Source: Subtercola lobariae
GTDB lineage: Bacteria > Actinomycetota > Actinomycetes > Actinomycetales > Microbacteriaceae
Direction: 5' to 3'
Assembly (NCBI RefSeq): GCF_014640255.1
Contig: NZ_BMGP01000005.1
Span: 1-64,000 of the forward strand
Length of the DNA: 64,000 bases
A program made the translations under genes and the position numbers. The notes under the pieces are model-generated. The model saw nothing but the letters and a program-made list of their open reading frames with translations, did not search any database and was not told the DNA's origin. This document shows positions 1-9,409 of the stretch, piece after piece; the first letter of the stretch is position 1, and each line of letters starts with the position of its first letter.

Positions 1-53
1 GACAACACAATACGGAGCTTCTTCTCCGCCGGGATCGTCGGTGGACGACTCAT
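1..53 (-). CDS. Transposase N-terminus, cut by window edge
   Basis: Reading leftward from an ATG at 53-51 gives MSRPPTIPAEKKLRIVL and then runs off the window. This resembles the start of helix-turn-helix transposases in which a KKLRIVLSVL-like segment opens the first DNA-binding helix (IS3-type OrfA or related single-ORF transposases). An AAAGG lies 11 nt before the ATG as a possible ribosome site. Only 17 codons are visible, so the family is inferred from pattern memory and the gene may be whole or a relic. It implies an insertion sequence immediately left of rpe, and the IS end should lie somewhere in the following few hundred bases. Confidence 0.5.
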   Translation of the reverse strand, partial: MSRPPTIPAEKKLRIVL

Positions 54-396
54 ATCAGTTCAGACCTTTCAGCTGGGGCGTTGCATCAGCAACTAACTAC
101 CCCTGCCAACAATTCTGACGCGCGACACCAACACCACACTTCACCGACGCAACAACAATTCACGACGACGCAGCAAACAGCGACACAGACAACCAACTCG
201 ACGAATCACCACCCTTCTGAGGTCGCTGACGCGCGCCCTAACGAATGCCGCCAGCCGCATACCGCTGAACACGCCGGCGCGCCTGTCACTGAAGTGCAGC
301 GACCGACGACAGGCTTGGCCATTCCAGTTGGCGACAGGAGCAAACGGCTGCGCACCCCGCGCGCCGGGCCTCGCCGCGGCGAGAGAGCCGCTGCTC
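54..396. other. Gene-free stretch with A/C-rich tract, probable IS flank
   Basis: No convincing gene is seen. The part from about 90 to 235 is strikingly rich in A and C on the plus strand and poorer in GC than the rest of the window. It can be read as a Gln/Thr/Asn-rich frame, but that frame has no start signal and runs into rpe in the wrong phase. The stretch should contain the right end of the IS whose transposase starts at 53; no terminal inverted repeat can be identified because the other end is outside the window. Confidence 0.4.
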
Positions 397-402
397 TAGG
401 GT
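397..402 (+). promoter_or_regulatory. Leaderless -10 box for rpe (TAGGGT)
   Basis: TAGGGT is followed by 7 nt and then ATG at 410. This spacing matches leaderless actinobacterial transcripts (TAnnnT 6-7 nt before the start). The GGGAGG at 403-408 is too close to the ATG to serve it. It would be usable only for the in-frame GTG at 416. Confidence 0.5.
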
Positions 403-409
403 GGGAGGC

Positions 410-1072
410 ATGCGCGTGCGTATCGATCCCAGCATTTTGGCCGCCGATTTTGCGAACCTGCAGTCAGAGATCGGGCGCATCAGCACCGCCGATCTGGTGC
501 ACGTCGACGTGATGGACAACCACTTCGTTCCGAACCTCACGCTCGGCCTGCCGGTGGTCGAGAGTCTGCAGAAGGTTTCGCCGCTGCCGCTCGATTTGCA
601 CTTGATGATCAGCGACGCCGATCGGTGGGCGCCCGTTTACGCCGAGACGGGAGCGTATTCGGTGACGTTTCATGCGGAGGCAGCGGCAGATGTGGTTGCG
701 ACTGCTCGAAAGCTCCGCGAGATCGGCGCGCGCGCAGGCTTGGCCGTGAAACCGGGCACCGACATCGATCCGTATCTCGAGCTGCTGCCTGAGTTCGACA
801 TGCTGCTCATCATGACGGTTGAGCCCGGTTTCGGTGGGCAGTCGTTCATGGCCGAGATGATGCCGAAGCTCAGCCGGGCATCCGAAGCCGTGAAAAAGAG
901 CGGCCTCGACGTGTGGCTGCAGGTCGACGGCGGAATCAGCGAGAAGACCATCGAGATCGCCGCCGAGGCTGGGGCAGACACGTTTGTGGCGGGGTCAGCC
1001 GTCTTCGGCGCAGAAAACGCCGCCGGGCAGATCACGCTGCTGCGCGAGCTCGCCGCGAAGCACACGCACTGA
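410..1072 (+). CDS. rpe: Ribulose-phosphate 3-epimerase
   Basis: Interconverts D-ribulose 5-phosphate and D-xylulose 5-phosphate in the cytosolic pentose phosphate pathway; TIM-barrel family. The 220-residue product carries the N-terminal [12 protein letters not shown] strand, the metal-site segments [12 protein letters not shown] and LDLHLMI, the phosphate loop [12 protein letters not shown] and VDGGI near the end. The metal-loop reads MDNHFVPN where many relatives have MDG; it still contains the aspartate. ATG 410 fits a leaderless start, GTG 401 has no signal, and GTG 416 would be served by GGGAGG. The gene stands just ahead of hisE, which has its own -10 box, so it is probably its own transcript. 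Length is typical. Confidence 0.95.
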   Translation: MRVRIDPSILAADFANLQSEIGRISTADLVHVDVMDNHFVPNLTLGLPVVESLQKVSPLPLDLHLMISDADRWAPVYAETGAYSVTFHAEAAADVVATARKLREIGARAGLAVKPGTDIDPYLELLPEFDMLLIMTVEPGFGGQSFMAEMMPKLSRASEAVKKSGLDVWLQVDGGISEKTIEIAAEAGADTFVAGSAVFGAENAAGQITLLRELAAKHTH

Positions 1073-1104
1073 GTCACACGCACTGCAGCACCAGTTTCAC
1101 CCGA

Positions 1105-1110
1105 TACCCT
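1105..1110 (+). promoter_or_regulatory. Leaderless -10 box for hisE (TACCCT)
   Basis: TACCCT followed by exactly 6 nt and then GTG 1117. No ribosome site precedes the GTG, which fits a leaderless mRNA. This would be the main promoter of the his-trp gene string. Confidence 0.6.
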
Positions 1111-1116
1111 AGAAGC

Positions 1117-1380
1117 GTGAAAACCTTCGACGACCTGTTTCTCGAGCTCAGCGAAAAGCAGTCGCTGCGGCCCGAGGGCTCTGGCACCGTGCGCGAGCTG
1201 GATGCCGGCGTGCACGCCATCGGCAAGAAAATCGTCGAAGAGGCCGCCGAAGTGTGGATGGCTGCCGAATTTCAGAGCGACACCGAAGCCGCTGAAGAGA
1301 TCTCTCAACTGATCTACCACGTGCAGGTGATGATGCTCGCGAAGGGCCTCACTCCCGACGACATCTACCGACATTTGTAA
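1117..1380 (+). CDS. hisE: Phosphoribosyl-ATP pyrophosphatase
   Basis: Second step of histidine synthesis: hydrolyses phosphoribosyl-ATP to phosphoribosyl-AMP and pyrophosphate. The 87-residue all-helical MazG-like protein shows the metal-binding acidic helix [12 protein letters not shown] and the second acidic segment [20 protein letters not shown] 1117 is chosen because it gives the usual N-terminus ([10 protein letters not shown]) and sits 6 nt behind TACCCT; frames opening further upstream overlap rpe and have no family match. The pyrophosphatase is separate from the cyclohydrolase (hisI, 3051), unlike the HisIE fusion of enterics. The 58-nt gap to hisG holds a small CTCGAA/TTCGAG hairpin and no strong terminator. 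Confidence 0.93.
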   Translation: MKTFDDLFLELSEKQSLRPEGSGTVRELDAGVHAIGKKIVEEAAEVWMAAEFQSDTEAAEEISQLIYHVQVMMLAKGLTPDDIYRHL

Positions 1381-1438
1381 GCCTCGAACCCCACCATTCG
1401 AGCCAAATTCGGCGCACAAACTTTCACGAAAGAAAACA

Positions 1439-2278
1439 ATGCTGAAAATCGCGGTGCCCAATAAGGGTTCACTGTCAGAAACCGCTGCCCAGATGCTCGC
1501 CGAAGCCGGCTACAACGGGCGCAGGGACCCGCGCGAACTGGTGATTCAAGACCCGAAGAACGACGTCGAGTTCTTCTACCTGCGCCCGCGCGACATTGCC
1601 ACCTATGTGGGCTCCGGCGCCCTCGACGTGGGTATCACCGGCCGCGATCTGCTGCTCGACTCCGAGTCGCCAGCCGCAGAGGTCGCCGAGCTCAACTTCG
1701 GCGAGTCGACCTTCAGGTTCGCGGGCCCCGCCGGCGCCTTCGAGAACGTCGAACAGCTCGAAGGCCGCCGCGTCGCCACCAGTTACCCGGGCCTGGTCGG
1801 CGCTTTTCTTGCCCAGTCGAACGTCACGACTACCCTCGTGAAGCTCGACGGCGCCGTCGAATCGGCCGTGCGTCTGGGCGTGGCGGATGCCGTCGCAGAT
1901 GTCGTCTCGACCGGCAGCACCCTGCGCAAAGCCGGGCTCGAGATCTTCGGCCCCGTGATTCTGCAGTCCACCGCGGTGCTGATCAGCTCGGGCATCCAGA
2001 AGCCCGGCGCCGACACCCTGCTGCGCCGCCTGCAGGGCGTACTCGTGGCGAGGCAGTACGTGCTGATGGATTACGACGTGCCGCGCATCCACCTCGACGC
2101 CGCATCGGCCCTCACCCCGGGCATCGAGTCGCCCACCATCTCGCCGCTCGCCGACCCCGACTGGGTCGCCGTGCGCGCCATGGTTCCGCGCCTCGAGACG
2201 AACCAGATCATGGACGCGCTCTGGGAGGTCGGCGCCCGCGCCATTCTGGTCAGCCCGATTCACGCCGTGAGAATGTAG
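1439..2278 (+). CDS. hisG: ATP phosphoribosyltransferase, long form
   Basis: First committed step of histidine synthesis: condenses ATP with PRPP; the long form is feedback-inhibited by histidine through a C-terminal ACT-like domain. The 279-residue protein opens with [16 protein letters not shown], contains [17 protein letters not shown], and has the PRPP-binding loop [16 protein letters not shown] around residues 156-172. The C-terminal ~75 residues match the regulatory domain, so no HisZ partner is needed. The ATG follows a purine-rich AGAAAAC. The gene is 14 nt from hisF, so the two are probably cotranscribed. Confidence 0.95.
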   Translation: MLKIAVPNKGSLSETAAQMLAEAGYNGRRDPRELVIQDPKNDVEFFYLRPRDIATYVGSGALDVGITGRDLLLDSESPAAEVAELNFGESTFRFAGPAGAFENVEQLEGRRVATSYPGLVGAFLAQSNVTTTLVKLDGAVESAVRLGVADAVADVVSTGSTLRKAGLEIFGPVILQSTAVLISSGIQKPGADTLLRRLQGVLVARQYVLMDYDVPRIHLDAASALTPGIESPTISPLADPDWVAVRAMVPRLETNQIMDALWEVGARAILVSPIHAVRM

Positions 2279-2292
2279 CGGAAGGCGCACGC

Positions 2293-3054
2293 GTGAGCCT
2301 CGCCATCAGAGTCATTCCGTGCCTTGACGTGGCCGCCGGCCGCGTGGTGAAGGGCGTCAATTTCGAGAACCTGCGTGACGCGGGCGACCCCGTCGAACTC
2401 GCCCGGCTCTACGCCGCACAAGGCGCAGACGAAATCACCTTTCTCGACGTGACCGCAACAGTCGACGAACGCGCCACCACCTACGACATCGTGCAGCAGA
2501 CCGCCGAGCAGGTGTTCATTCCGCTGACCGTCGGCGGGGGAGTACGAAGCCCCGAAGACGTCGCCCGCCTGCTCGCCAGCGGCGCCGACAAAGTGGGCGT
2601 GAACAGCGCCGCCATCGCACGCCCCGAACTCATCGCCGACATCGCCGACCGCTTCGGCGCCCAAGTGCTCGTACTCTCACTCGACATCAAACGGGCGGCC
2701 CACACCGAATCGGGTTTTGTCGTCACTACGCACGGCGGTCGCCGCGAAACCGAGTTGGATGCTCTGGCCTGGGCCCAACGCGCCATCACCCTCGGCGCGG
2801 GCGAACTCCTGGTCAACTCGATCGACGCCGATGGCACGAAAGACGGTTACGACCTCGAACTCATCCGTTTGATGCGCGAAATCAGCAGCGTTCCCGTGAT
2901 CGCTTCGGGCGGCGCGGGCAAGGTCAGCGATTTTCCCGAAGCCATCGCCGCTGGGGCCGACGCGGTTCTCGCGGCCTCGGTGTTTCACAACCGCGAACTC
3001 ACCATCTCCGATGTGAAGTCGGCTCTCTCAGAAAGCGGGGTGGTGGTGCGATGA
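2293..3054 (+). CDS. hisF: Imidazole glycerol phosphate synthase subunit HisF
   Basis: Cyclase subunit of IGP synthase; uses ammonia from the glutaminase HisH to convert PRFAR to imidazole glycerol phosphate and AICAR. The 253-residue TIM barrel shows [17 protein letters not shown] (catalytic Asp12), LSLDIKRA with the second catalytic aspartate, and the phosphate loops VGGGVRS and ASGGAGK. The start is GTG. HisH and HisA are not in this window and must lie elsewhere. The last 4 nt overlap hisI (ATGA), implying translational coupling. Confidence 0.96.
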   Translation: MSLAIRVIPCLDVAAGRVVKGVNFENLRDAGDPVELARLYAAQGADEITFLDVTATVDERATTYDIVQQTAEQVFIPLTVGGGVRSPEDVARLLASGADKVGVNSAAIARPELIADIADRFGAQVLVLSLDIKRAAHTESGFVVTTHGGRRETELDALAWAQRAITLGAGELLVNSIDADGTKDGYDLELIRLMREISSVPVIASGGAGKVSDFPEAIAAGADAVLAASVFHNRELTISDVKSALSESGVVVR

Positions 3055-3554
3055 GCGCTGCGACGCCAGAAACCCGAACAGCTGCGCCCGAGGGCCAGCT
3101 CGACATCGACGCCGTTCTCGGCCGCGCCACGTTCAACGAGAAGGGGTTGCTGCCCGCGATCATCCAGCAATTCGACACTCGTGAGGTGCTGATGCTGGGC
3201 TGGATGGATGCCGAAGCACTGCGCCGCACCTATACCACCGGCCGGGTGACGTTCTGGTCGCGCTCGCGCCAAGAGTACTGGCGCAAAGGTGACACGTCAG
3301 GGCACGCCCAGTTCGTTCGCGAAGCGGCGCTCGACTGCGATGGAGATACTCTTTTGGTACAGGTCGAGCAGATCGGCGCCGCCTGCCACACCGGCACCCG
3401 AACCTGCTTCGACGGCGACATGCTGGCGCCCGTGCAGGGCTTCAGTGGCGTCAGTGGCACCGCAATAGATTCAGCGGCCGCAACAGACTCAGCAGCCGCA
3501 ACAAGTTCAGCAACGGCAGATATCGAGGGCGAACAAAACAATGGCAGAGAGTAG
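3051..3554 (+). CDS. hisI: Phosphoribosyl-AMP cyclohydrolase
   Basis: Third step of histidine synthesis: opens the adenine ring of phosphoribosyl-AMP. The core (about residues 18-130) shows [18 protein letters not shown], the Mg-binding acidic cluster LDCDGDTLL and the zinc-binding CHTGTRTCF. After the core there is a non-conserved ~35-residue tail rich in Ala, Ser, Thr and Asp, encoded by imperfect repeats of a cagcngcnacaga-like unit (3465-3525). The tail overlaps the first 14 nt of trpE. It is probably disordered; the overlap may help couple trpE translation to hisI. Confidence 0.94.
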   Translation: MSAATPETRTAAPEGQLDIDAVLGRATFNEKGLLPAIIQQFDTREVLMLGWMDAEALRRTYTTGRVTFWSRSRQEYWRKGDTSGHAQFVREAALDCDGDTLLVQVEQIGAACHTGTRTCFDGDMLAPVQGFSGVSGTAIDSAAATDSAAATSSATADIEGEQNNGRE

Positions 3555-5079
3555 AGCAGGCTCGACCTCTCGCGAAGAGTTCGACGGGCTGCTGTCGTCG
3601 CACCGGGTGATTCCGGTCATCCGCACCCTCTTTGCCGACGGCGAGACGCCCATCGGCATCTACCGCAAACTGAGCGACAACCGACCGGGCACGTTCTTGC
3701 TCGAGTCGGCGGGGCAGGGCGGCGTATGGTCGCGGTTCTCGTTCATCGGCGTGTCGAGTTACGGCGTGCTGAGCGCCGACGGCGACCGTGCGGTGTGGAT
3801 GAGCTCGGGCCTCAGCGCATCACGCGCCTTTCCGCACGGCATGCCGAGTGGCCCACTCGAAGCGCTCACTGCGCTGTACGAAGAGTGGAAGACGCCGGTC
3901 ATCGACGGGCATCCGCCCCTCACCGGCGGACTCGTGGGCTTCATCGGCTGGGAGACGGTGCGCCAGATCGAGAACCTGCCCGACAAGCCGCCGGCCGACT
4001 ACGCCATGCCGAGCCAGGCCCTCTCGTTCGTCTCCGACCTCATCGCGGTCGATCATTTGCTCGGCACCGTCACCCTCGTGTCGACCGTGCTGGCCGACGG
4101 TGGCCCGAAGCGCGAGGCCGACGAACTCTGGCGTGACGCTGTCGCGCGCCTCGATTCGATGCAGCACCGGCTCTCGCGGCCGGCAGAAGCGTGGCTCGCG
4201 AACGCCGATTTCGATGCTGTCGCGACACCGAAAGCCCGCACTACGCGTGACGACTTCTTGGCCTCGATCGAGGTCGCCAAAGAGCACATTCGTCAGGGCG
4301 ACATCTTTCAGGTGGTCGTGGCGCAGCGTTTCGACCTCGAGTGCACGGCAGAGCCCATCGAGGTCTATCGGGTGCTGCGCACGCTCAACCCGAGCCCGTA
4401 CATGTACCTGCTGAACCTCGAATCGCCGAGCCGTCAGCCGTACGCCATCGTGGGGTCTAGCCCAGAAGCCCTCGTCAAGGTCGAACACGGTCGGGCCTAC
4501 ACGCACCCCATCGCGGGTTCACGGCCCCGCGGGCACACCATCGACGAAGACAACCGCTTCGAAACCGACCTGCTGGCCGACCCGAAAGAGAAGGCCGAGC
4601 ACCTCATGCTCGTCGACCTCGCCCGCAATGACCTGCTGAAGGTCTGCGCACCCGGCTCGGTCGAGGTGACCGAATTCATGCGCATCGAGCGGTTCAGCCA
4701 CATCATGCACATCGTGTCGTCGGTCGAAGGCGAGCTCGCCGACGGAGTCAACGCCATCGACGTGTTTCGGGCGACCTTCCCGGCCGGCACGCTCTCAGGC
4801 GCGCCGAAGCCTCGGGCCATGCAGATCATCGACGACCTCGAGCCGGCCCAGCGCGGGCTCTACGGGGGAGTCGTGGGGTATTTCGATTTCGCGGGCGGGG
4901 CGGATGTCGCCATCGCAATTCGCACGGCGGTCATCGCCGACGGGGTCGCCCACGTGCAGGCCGGCGGCGGCCTCGTGGCCGACTCCGATCCGAACTCCGA
5001 GTTCATCGAGTCGCAGAACAAGGCGGCGGCACCCCTTCGAGCGGTGGCCATCGCGAACGCCATGACGAGGGTTGGATGA
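3541..5079 (+). CDS. trpE: Anthranilate synthase component I
   Basis: Converts chorismate to anthranilate, using ammonia supplied by a TrpG/PabA glutaminase that is not encoded here. The 512-residue protein carries the tryptophan feedback-site motif LLES at residues 53-56, then the chorismate-binding domain with [38 protein letters not shown] and [15 protein letters not shown]. Retention of LLES argues for TrpE rather than PabB or a salicylate synthase. The ATG lies inside hisI, 14 nt before its stop, joining the his and trp genes into one transcript. No attenuator or leader peptide can fit in the overlap. Confidence 0.96.
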   Translation: MAESRAGSTSREEFDGLLSSHRVIPVIRTLFADGETPIGIYRKLSDNRPGTFLLESAGQGGVWSRFSFIGVSSYGVLSADGDRAVWMSSGLSASRAFPHGMPSGPLEALTALYEEWKTPVIDGHPPLTGGLVGFIGWETVRQIENLPDKPPADYAMPSQALSFVSDLIAVDHLLGTVTLVSTVLADGGPKREADELWRDAVARLDSMQHRLSRPAEAWLANADFDAVATPKARTTRDDFLASIEVAKEHIRQGDIFQVVVAQRFDLECTAEPIEVYRVLRTLNPSPYMYLLNLESPSRQPYAIVGSSPEALVKVEHGRAYTHPIAGSRPRGHTIDEDNRFETDLLADPKEKAEHLMLVDLARNDLLKVCAPGSVEVTEFMRIERFSHIMHIVSSVEGELADGVNAIDVFRATFPAGTLSGAPKPRAMQIIDDLEPAQRGLYGGVVGYFDFAGGADVAIAIRTAVIADGVAHVQAGGGLVADSDPNSEFIESQNKAAAPLRAVAIANAMTRVG

Positions 5080-6017
5080 CCGGCGTGAGTAGTGCAGACG
5101 AAGTACCGCCGCGCATCGAGGCTGAGAACGCGCCTGCAGCCCCGCCACATGCTGCGGTTACGACCGAACCAGCCAAAGTAGTGACCCCAGCCGCCGCTCG
5201 CGCCGCGAAAGCCCGGCGTCTGAAGTCGCTCACCATTTTCGCGGTTGTCGTCTGGAGCGCCCTGGTGTTTCTCGCCTGGTCGCAGCCGTGGTTCACCCTA
5301 ACCGCTCAGGGGCGCGCCGGAGACACGTTGAGCGTCACCGTGCAGGGCGCCGTTGCGGCGCCGGCGCTCTCGGCGCTCGCGCTGGCCGGGCTGGCCCTAG
5401 CCGCCGCCCTCGCCATCGCCGGCAGCATCGTGCGCGTCGTTCTCGGCATTCTCGAAGTGGTGCTCGGCGGGTCGATTCTGGCCTCGTCGATCGCGGCCGT
5501 CTCGAATCCGGTGCTCGCCGGGCAATCCGCGGTCACGACGGCGACCGGCGTGGCGGGCAGCTCGTCGATTCAGGCAATAGCCACCACCGCCGGTAGCGCA
5601 CTGTGGCCCTACCTCGCGATTGCGGCGGGGGCGCTGATGGTGCTCACGGGCATCCTGATCGTCATCTCGGTGCGGCGCTGGCCGGTTTCTGGGCGAAAGT
5701 ACCAGCCGGTGCAATTCGCTGCAGCCGATGGGCGAACGGTCGGCAGCCCGGCTGAGCTGTTCGAGAGCGACAGCGACGCTGACGATGAGGCCACCACCGC
5801 GGTCGACGATGGCCACGGCCATGGCGATAGCGATCCTGCCGACGCGCACACCGCCGGCGAAGCTCAGCCAACGGCCGACGCAGGCTCAGGCGAAGACGCA
5901 AGCGCAGCCGCCGGCGCAGACGCCCTGCCCGTCGCGGCGGCCGACGACGACTCGGCGAACACTGCCGCGGTCGACAGTTGGGATCGCCTCAGCCGCGGCC
6001 AAGACCCGACCGCATGA
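5076..6017 (+). CDS. Trp biosynthesis-associated membrane protein
   Basis: Integral membrane protein of the family found between trpE and trpC in actinobacteria (M. tuberculosis Rv1610 position); biochemical role unknown. An Ala/Pro-rich cytosolic N-terminus (~50 residues) precedes four hydrophobic segments: about residues 50-70, 88-110, 115-145 and 174-198. The long hydrophilic C-terminal tail (from ~205) is very acidic and Ala/Asp-rich with a His-Gly-His-Gly cluster (DDGHGHGDSD). The ATG overlaps the trpE stop by 4 nt, so it is translationally coupled. Position and topology give the name; no catalytic motif is visible. Confidence 0.85.
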   Translation: MTGVSSADEVPPRIEAENAPAAPPHAAVTTEPAKVVTPAAARAAKARRLKSLTIFAVVVWSALVFLAWSQPWFTLTAQGRAGDTLSVTVQGAVAAPALSALALAGLALAAALAIAGSIVRVVLGILEVVLGGSILASSIAAVSNPVLAGQSAVTTATGVAGSSSIQAIATTAGSALWPYLAIAAGALMVLTGILIVISVRRWPVSGRKYQPVQFAAADGRTVGSPAELFESDSDADDEATTAVDDGHGHGDSDPADAHTAGEAQPTADAGSGEDASAAAGADALPVAAADDDSANTAAVDSWDRLSRGQDPTA

Positions 6018-6072
6018 AGCTCACCCGATACACTTATTCATCTAGCGGCACACATCTTTTTCGAGGAGCACT

Positions 6073-6303
6073 ATGAGCATTGAGACATCAGAACCGGGCC
6101 ACGGCAGTTCTACCGCTTCGTGGACGGCGGTTGTGATCATGCTGGTCGCGTTCGCCATCGGCACCGCTGCATTCTTCTTCAGCATCGTCTGGCTCGTCTG
6201 GGCCTCGGCCGGCCTCGTGATCGTCGGCTTGCTGGTGGGTTACGTGCTCGCCAAAGCAGGGTACGGCGTCGACGGGGCGAAGACAGCCGCCAGGGGGCAC
6301 TAA
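6073..6303 (+). CDS. Small two-helix membrane protein (DUF6704-like)
   Basis: A 76-residue protein with two hydrophobic stretches (about residues 18-36 and 40-61) and a short polar tail. Proteins of this size and position between the trp membrane protein and trpC are common in Microbacteriaceae and carry a DUF6704-type label; the function is unknown. A good ribosome site (GAGGAG, 7 nt before ATG) supports translation. TACACT at 6029-6034 could be an internal -10 box, which would allow the downstream trpCBA part to be made separately. The gene ends 5 nt before the trpC start. Confidence 0.8.
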   Translation: MSIETSEPGHGSSTASWTAVVIMLVAFAIGTAAFFFSIVWLVWASAGLVIVGLLVGYVLAKAGYGVDGAKTAARGH

Positions 6304-6308
6304 CACCC

Positions 6309-7082
6309 GTGCTTTCTTCTCTCACTGCCGGTGCCGCCGAAGACGCGGCCGCACGGCTCGAGCGCGTCTCGTTCGACGAGGTCGAGCGGGCGGCGCTCGA
6401 ACAGACGCCGGCTCTGGATGCTCTGGCCTTTCTTGCTCCCGCCGAACGGGTCAAGATCATTGCCGAGGTCAAACGCTCAAGCCCGTCGCGCGGTGCTCTC
6501 GCCGCCATCACCGACCCTGCGGCACTCGCCTCGACGTATCAGTCGGCGGGCGCCAGCGCGGTGAGCGTGCTCACCGAGGGCCGCAAATTCAAAGGGTCGC
6601 TCGAAGATCTCGAACTGGTGCGTGACGCGGTGAGCATCCCGGTGCTTCGAAAAGACTTCATCACGCTCGACTATCAGGTGCTCGAAGCCCGTGCCGCCGG
6701 GGCCGACCTTGCGCTACTGATCGTGGCTGCGCTCGAGCAGAGCGAGCTTCTGCACTTGCACGAGTTCATCGTGTCGCTCGGCATGACACCACTTGTCGAG
6801 ACGCACTCGGCCGACGAGGTCGAGCGCGCCCTCGACGCGGGCGCCGGGTTGATCGGCGTGAATGCGCGCAACCTCAGCACGTTCGAGCTCGATCGCGATC
6901 TGTTCGGCACGCTGGCCGACCGTATTCCGGCCGGCATTATTCGGGTCGCCGAGTCTGCCGTGAAATCGGCCGCCGATGTGAGCCACTACCGATCGAGCGG
7001 TGCCGATGTGGTGCTGGTGGGCGAGGCCCTGGTCACGGGCGACCCGGCCAGAACGCTCGAAGAGTTCTTAGGAGTATCTTGA
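6309..7082 (+). CDS. trpC: Indole-3-glycerol phosphate synthase
   Basis: Decarboxylating ring closure of CdRP to indole-3-glycerol phosphate, the substrate of TrpA. The 257-residue TIM barrel shows the catalytic segments [40 protein letters not shown] and [11 protein letters not shown] 6309 is preferred: it gives the expected length, while the open frame extends further left only through the small membrane gene in another phase. The N-terminus is short and lacks a fused PRA isomerase; TrpF function must come from elsewhere (PriA/HisA does this in many actinobacteria). Its stop overlaps the trpB start by 4 nt. Confidence 0.95.
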   Translation: MLSSLTAGAAEDAAARLERVSFDEVERAALEQTPALDALAFLAPAERVKIIAEVKRSSPSRGALAAITDPAALASTYQSAGASAVSVLTEGRKFKGSLEDLELVRDAVSIPVLRKDFITLDYQVLEARAAGADLALLIVAALEQSELLHLHEFIVSLGMTPLVETHSADEVERALDAGAGLIGVNARNLSTFELDRDLFGTLADRIPAGIIRVAESAVKSAADVSHYRSSGADVVLVGEALVTGDPARTLEEFLGVS

Positions 7083-8416
7083 CCACCCATTTGCGCGACG
7101 AACAGGGGCCGTTCTTCGGCGAGTTCGGCGGCCGGTTCATGCCCGAGTCGCTCATCGCCGCCCTCGACGAGATCTCTGTGGCGTACGAAGAAGCGAAGTC
7201 AGACCCGACTTTCGCCGCCGAGCTGGCGGAATTGCACCGCACCTACACCGGCCGCCCGTCGATCATCACCGAAGCGCCTCGCTTCGGCGAATATGCCGGT
7301 GGCGCGCGCATCATCTTGAAACGTGAAGACCTGAACCACACCGGCTCACACAAGATCAACAACGTGCTCGGCCAGGCGCTTCTCGCCCGTCGCATCGGCA
7401 AAACGCGGCTGATCGCCGAGACGGGCGCCGGCCAGCACGGCGTTGCAACGGCCACGGCCGCGGCTCTGTTCGGCATGAAGTGCGTGGTCTACATGGGCGA
7501 GGTCGATACCGAACGCCAGGCCCTGAACGTGGCACGCATGCGTCTGCTCGGTGCCGAGGTCATTCCCGTGACGACCGGCACGCGAACGCTGAAGGATGCC
7601 CTCAACGAGGCCTTTCGCGACTGGGTCTCGAACGTCGAAGACACCCACTACCTGCTCGGCACCGTGGCCGGGCCGCACCCGTTTCCGGTGATGGTGCGCG
7701 ACTTTCATAAAATCATCGGCGAAGAAGCCCGCGAACAAGTGCTCGACCTCACCGGCGCGCTGCCCGACGCCGTGGTCGCCTGCGTCGGTGGCGGGTCGAA
7801 CGCCATCGGCATCTTCCACGCCTTTCTCGATGACCCCGATGTGAAGCTCTACGGTTACGAAGCCGCCGGCGACGGTGTCGACACCCTGCGTCACGCGGCC
7901 ACCATCACCATGGGCCGCCCGGGCGTGCTGCACGGCTCGCGCAGCTACATGCTGCAAGACGCCGACGGCCAGACCCTCGACTCGCATTCTATCTCTGCCG
8001 GCCTCGACTACCCGGGAGTGGGGCCCGAGCATGCCTGGCTCTCGTCGATCGGCCGCGCTACCTACCTACCCATCACCGATGCGCAAGCGATGAGCGCTTT
8101 CCGCCTGCTCTGTCAGACCGAGGGCATCATTCCGGCCATCGAATCGGCGCACGCGCTGGCCGGCGCTCTCGAACTCGGCCGCGAACTCGGGCCTGACGCC
8201 ACCATTCTGGTCAGCCTCAGCGGCCGCGGCGACAAAGACGTCGAGACCGCAGGGCGCTACTTCGGCGTGCTCGACGAGCAGGCGCTGACGGCGGCGACGC
8301 TCGAGCAGAACGCGCTCGACGGCAACGCCCTCGATCCGAATGAGCTGACCGAGGGCGCCATCGAGGTCGACGAGCTCGATCGCGATGCCGCCCACGGGTT
8401 GGGAACCGAGCGATGA
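7079..8416 (+). CDS. trpB: Tryptophan synthase beta chain
   Basis: PLP enzyme joining indole with serine. The PLP lysine is K92 in [18 protein letters not shown] and the phosphate-cup GGGSNAIG are present, and SLSGRGDKD closes the fold. TTG 7079 is the start: it overlaps the trpC stop (TTGA) and has AGGAG just upstream. The ordinary fold ends near residue 400; a ~45-residue acidic Asn/Leu/Glu-rich tail follows ([20 protein letters not shown]) with internal repetition, which is unusual for TrpB. It overlaps trpA by 4 nt. Confidence 0.96.
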   Translation: MTTHLRDEQGPFFGEFGGRFMPESLIAALDEISVAYEEAKSDPTFAAELAELHRTYTGRPSIITEAPRFGEYAGGARIILKREDLNHTGSHKINNVLGQALLARRIGKTRLIAETGAGQHGVATATAAALFGMKCVVYMGEVDTERQALNVARMRLLGAEVIPVTTGTRTLKDALNEAFRDWVSNVEDTHYLLGTVAGPHPFPVMVRDFHKIIGEEAREQVLDLTGALPDAVVACVGGGSNAIGIFHAFLDDPDVKLYGYEAAGDGVDTLRHAATITMGRPGVLHGSRSYMLQDADGQTLDSHSISAGLDYPGVGPEHAWLSSIGRATYLPITDAQAMSAFRLLCQTEGIIPAIESAHALAGALELGRELGPDATILVSLSGRGDKDVETAGRYFGVLDEQALTAATLEQNALDGNALDPNELTEGAIEVDELDRDAAHGLGTER

Positions 8417-9282
8417 GCGAGGTGCAGACCACGTCAGGCTCGGCCGGAACGCCAGGGTCGGCCGGAACGTCAGGGCATCCCCGAACCTCCGCGGTGGGAA
8501 CGGTCATCCGCTCGGCCAACACCGAACGCGCCGGCGCCCTCATCGGGTACCTCCCGGTGGGCTTCCCCAACCTCGAGCAGAGCATCGACGCGGCCGTCGC
8601 GCTCGTCGAGAACGGCGTCGACGTGCTCGAACTCGGGTTGCCGTATTCCGACCCGGTGATGGATGGCCCGGTCATCCAGAAAGCCACGCAGACCGCCCTC
8701 GAAAACGGCTTTCGCCTGCGCGACGCGTTCACCGCGGTCGAGGCCATCAGAGGGCGAGTGGATGCCCCGATTCTGCTCATGACGTACTACAACCCCGTGG
8801 TGCAGTACGGTATCGAGCGTTTCGCGAACGACCTCGTTTCGGCAGGGGGAGCAGGCCTCATCACCCCCGACCTGACGGTCGACTCGGGGGCCGAGTGGAT
8901 CACCGCGAGCGATCGCACCGGCCTTGACCGGGTCTTTCTCACCGCGCCCACCTCCACCGACGAACGCCTCAAGCTCGCCATCGACAACAGCCGCGGCTTC
9001 GTCTACGTGGTCTCAACCATGGGTGTCACCGGTGCTCGCAACGATGTGGATGCCGCTGCACGCACACTGGTCGACCGCCTGCGGGCGAACGGTCTCGAGA
9101 CCGACGGCAGCAGCGGTGCGTGCGTGGGAATCGGCATCTCGACCGGCGACCAAGTCGCCGAGGTGCTCGCGTACGCCGACGGCGCCATTGTGGGGTCTGC
9201 CCTCGTCAGAGCCCTCGCCGATGACGGCGTCGCGGGCGTCGGGCGGGTCGCGGCCGCACTGGCGGCGGGCACCAGCCGCTAA
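8413..9282 (+). CDS. trpA: Tryptophan synthase alpha chain
   Basis: Splits indole-3-glycerol phosphate to indole and glyceraldehyde 3-phosphate and channels indole to TrpB. The catalytic glutamate sits in [12 protein letters not shown] and the catalytic aspartate in LITPDLTVD; the [12 protein letters not shown] strand and the phosphate loop [10 protein letters not shown] are present. The first ~30 residues form an extra low-complexity segment ([15 protein letters not shown]) encoded by a direct repeat of tcggccggaacg near 8440-8472. An inner start could remove it, but ATG 8413 overlaps trpB (ATGA) and is kept. Last gene of the trp string. Confidence 0.95.
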   Translation: MSEVQTTSGSAGTPGSAGTSGHPRTSAVGTVIRSANTERAGALIGYLPVGFPNLEQSIDAAVALVENGVDVLELGLPYSDPVMDGPVIQKATQTALENGFRLRDAFTAVEAIRGRVDAPILLMTYYNPVVQYGIERFANDLVSAGGAGLITPDLTVDSGAEWITASDRTGLDRVFLTAPTSTDERLKLAIDNSRGFVYVVSTMGVTGARNDVDAAARTLVDRLRANGLETDGSSGACVGIGISTGDQVAEVLAYADGAIVGSALVRALADDGVAGVGRVAAALAAGTSR

Positions 9283-9286
9283 CAGT

Positions 9287-9341
9287 GTCTGCGTGAGAGA
9301 CTTCGCAGACGACGAAGAGCTGAACGCAGACCCGCTCTTCG
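9287..9341 (+). terminator. Twin hairpins after trpA
   Basis: GTCTGCG (9287-9293) pairs with CGCAGAC (9304-9310), and CGAAGAGC (9313-9320) pairs with GCTCTTCG (9334-9341). Neither has a T-run, so this would be a U-less or Rho-assisted terminator, or a processing site closing the his-trp transcript. Confidence 0.45.
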
Positions 9342-9346
9342 CATCA

Positions 9347-9352
9347 TAGAAT
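9347..9352 (+). promoter_or_regulatory. Possible -10 box for lgt (TAGAAT)
   Basis: TAGAAT lies just past the trpA hairpins. It is 10-12 nt from in-frame or near GTGs at 9363/9365 and 57 nt from GTG 9410. No clear -35 is visible. Confidence 0.35.
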
Positions 9353-9409
9353 TGCCCTTGCCGTGTGCCCGCAGACGGCGCAACCCACGTATGGAAGGTC
9401 TACCACCAG

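Noticed and set aside
81-512. Gln/Thr/Asn-rich open frame overlapping rpe
   Set aside because: No start signal, low complexity, and it runs into rpe in another phase. The rpe motifs are unmistakable.
286-540. Minus-strand open frame over the rpe start
   Set aside because: Antisense shadow of rpe codons; no family resemblance and no ribosome site.
3541-3600. Trp attenuator or leader peptide before trpE
   Set aside because: trpE overlaps hisI, leaving no room for a leader with Trp codons.
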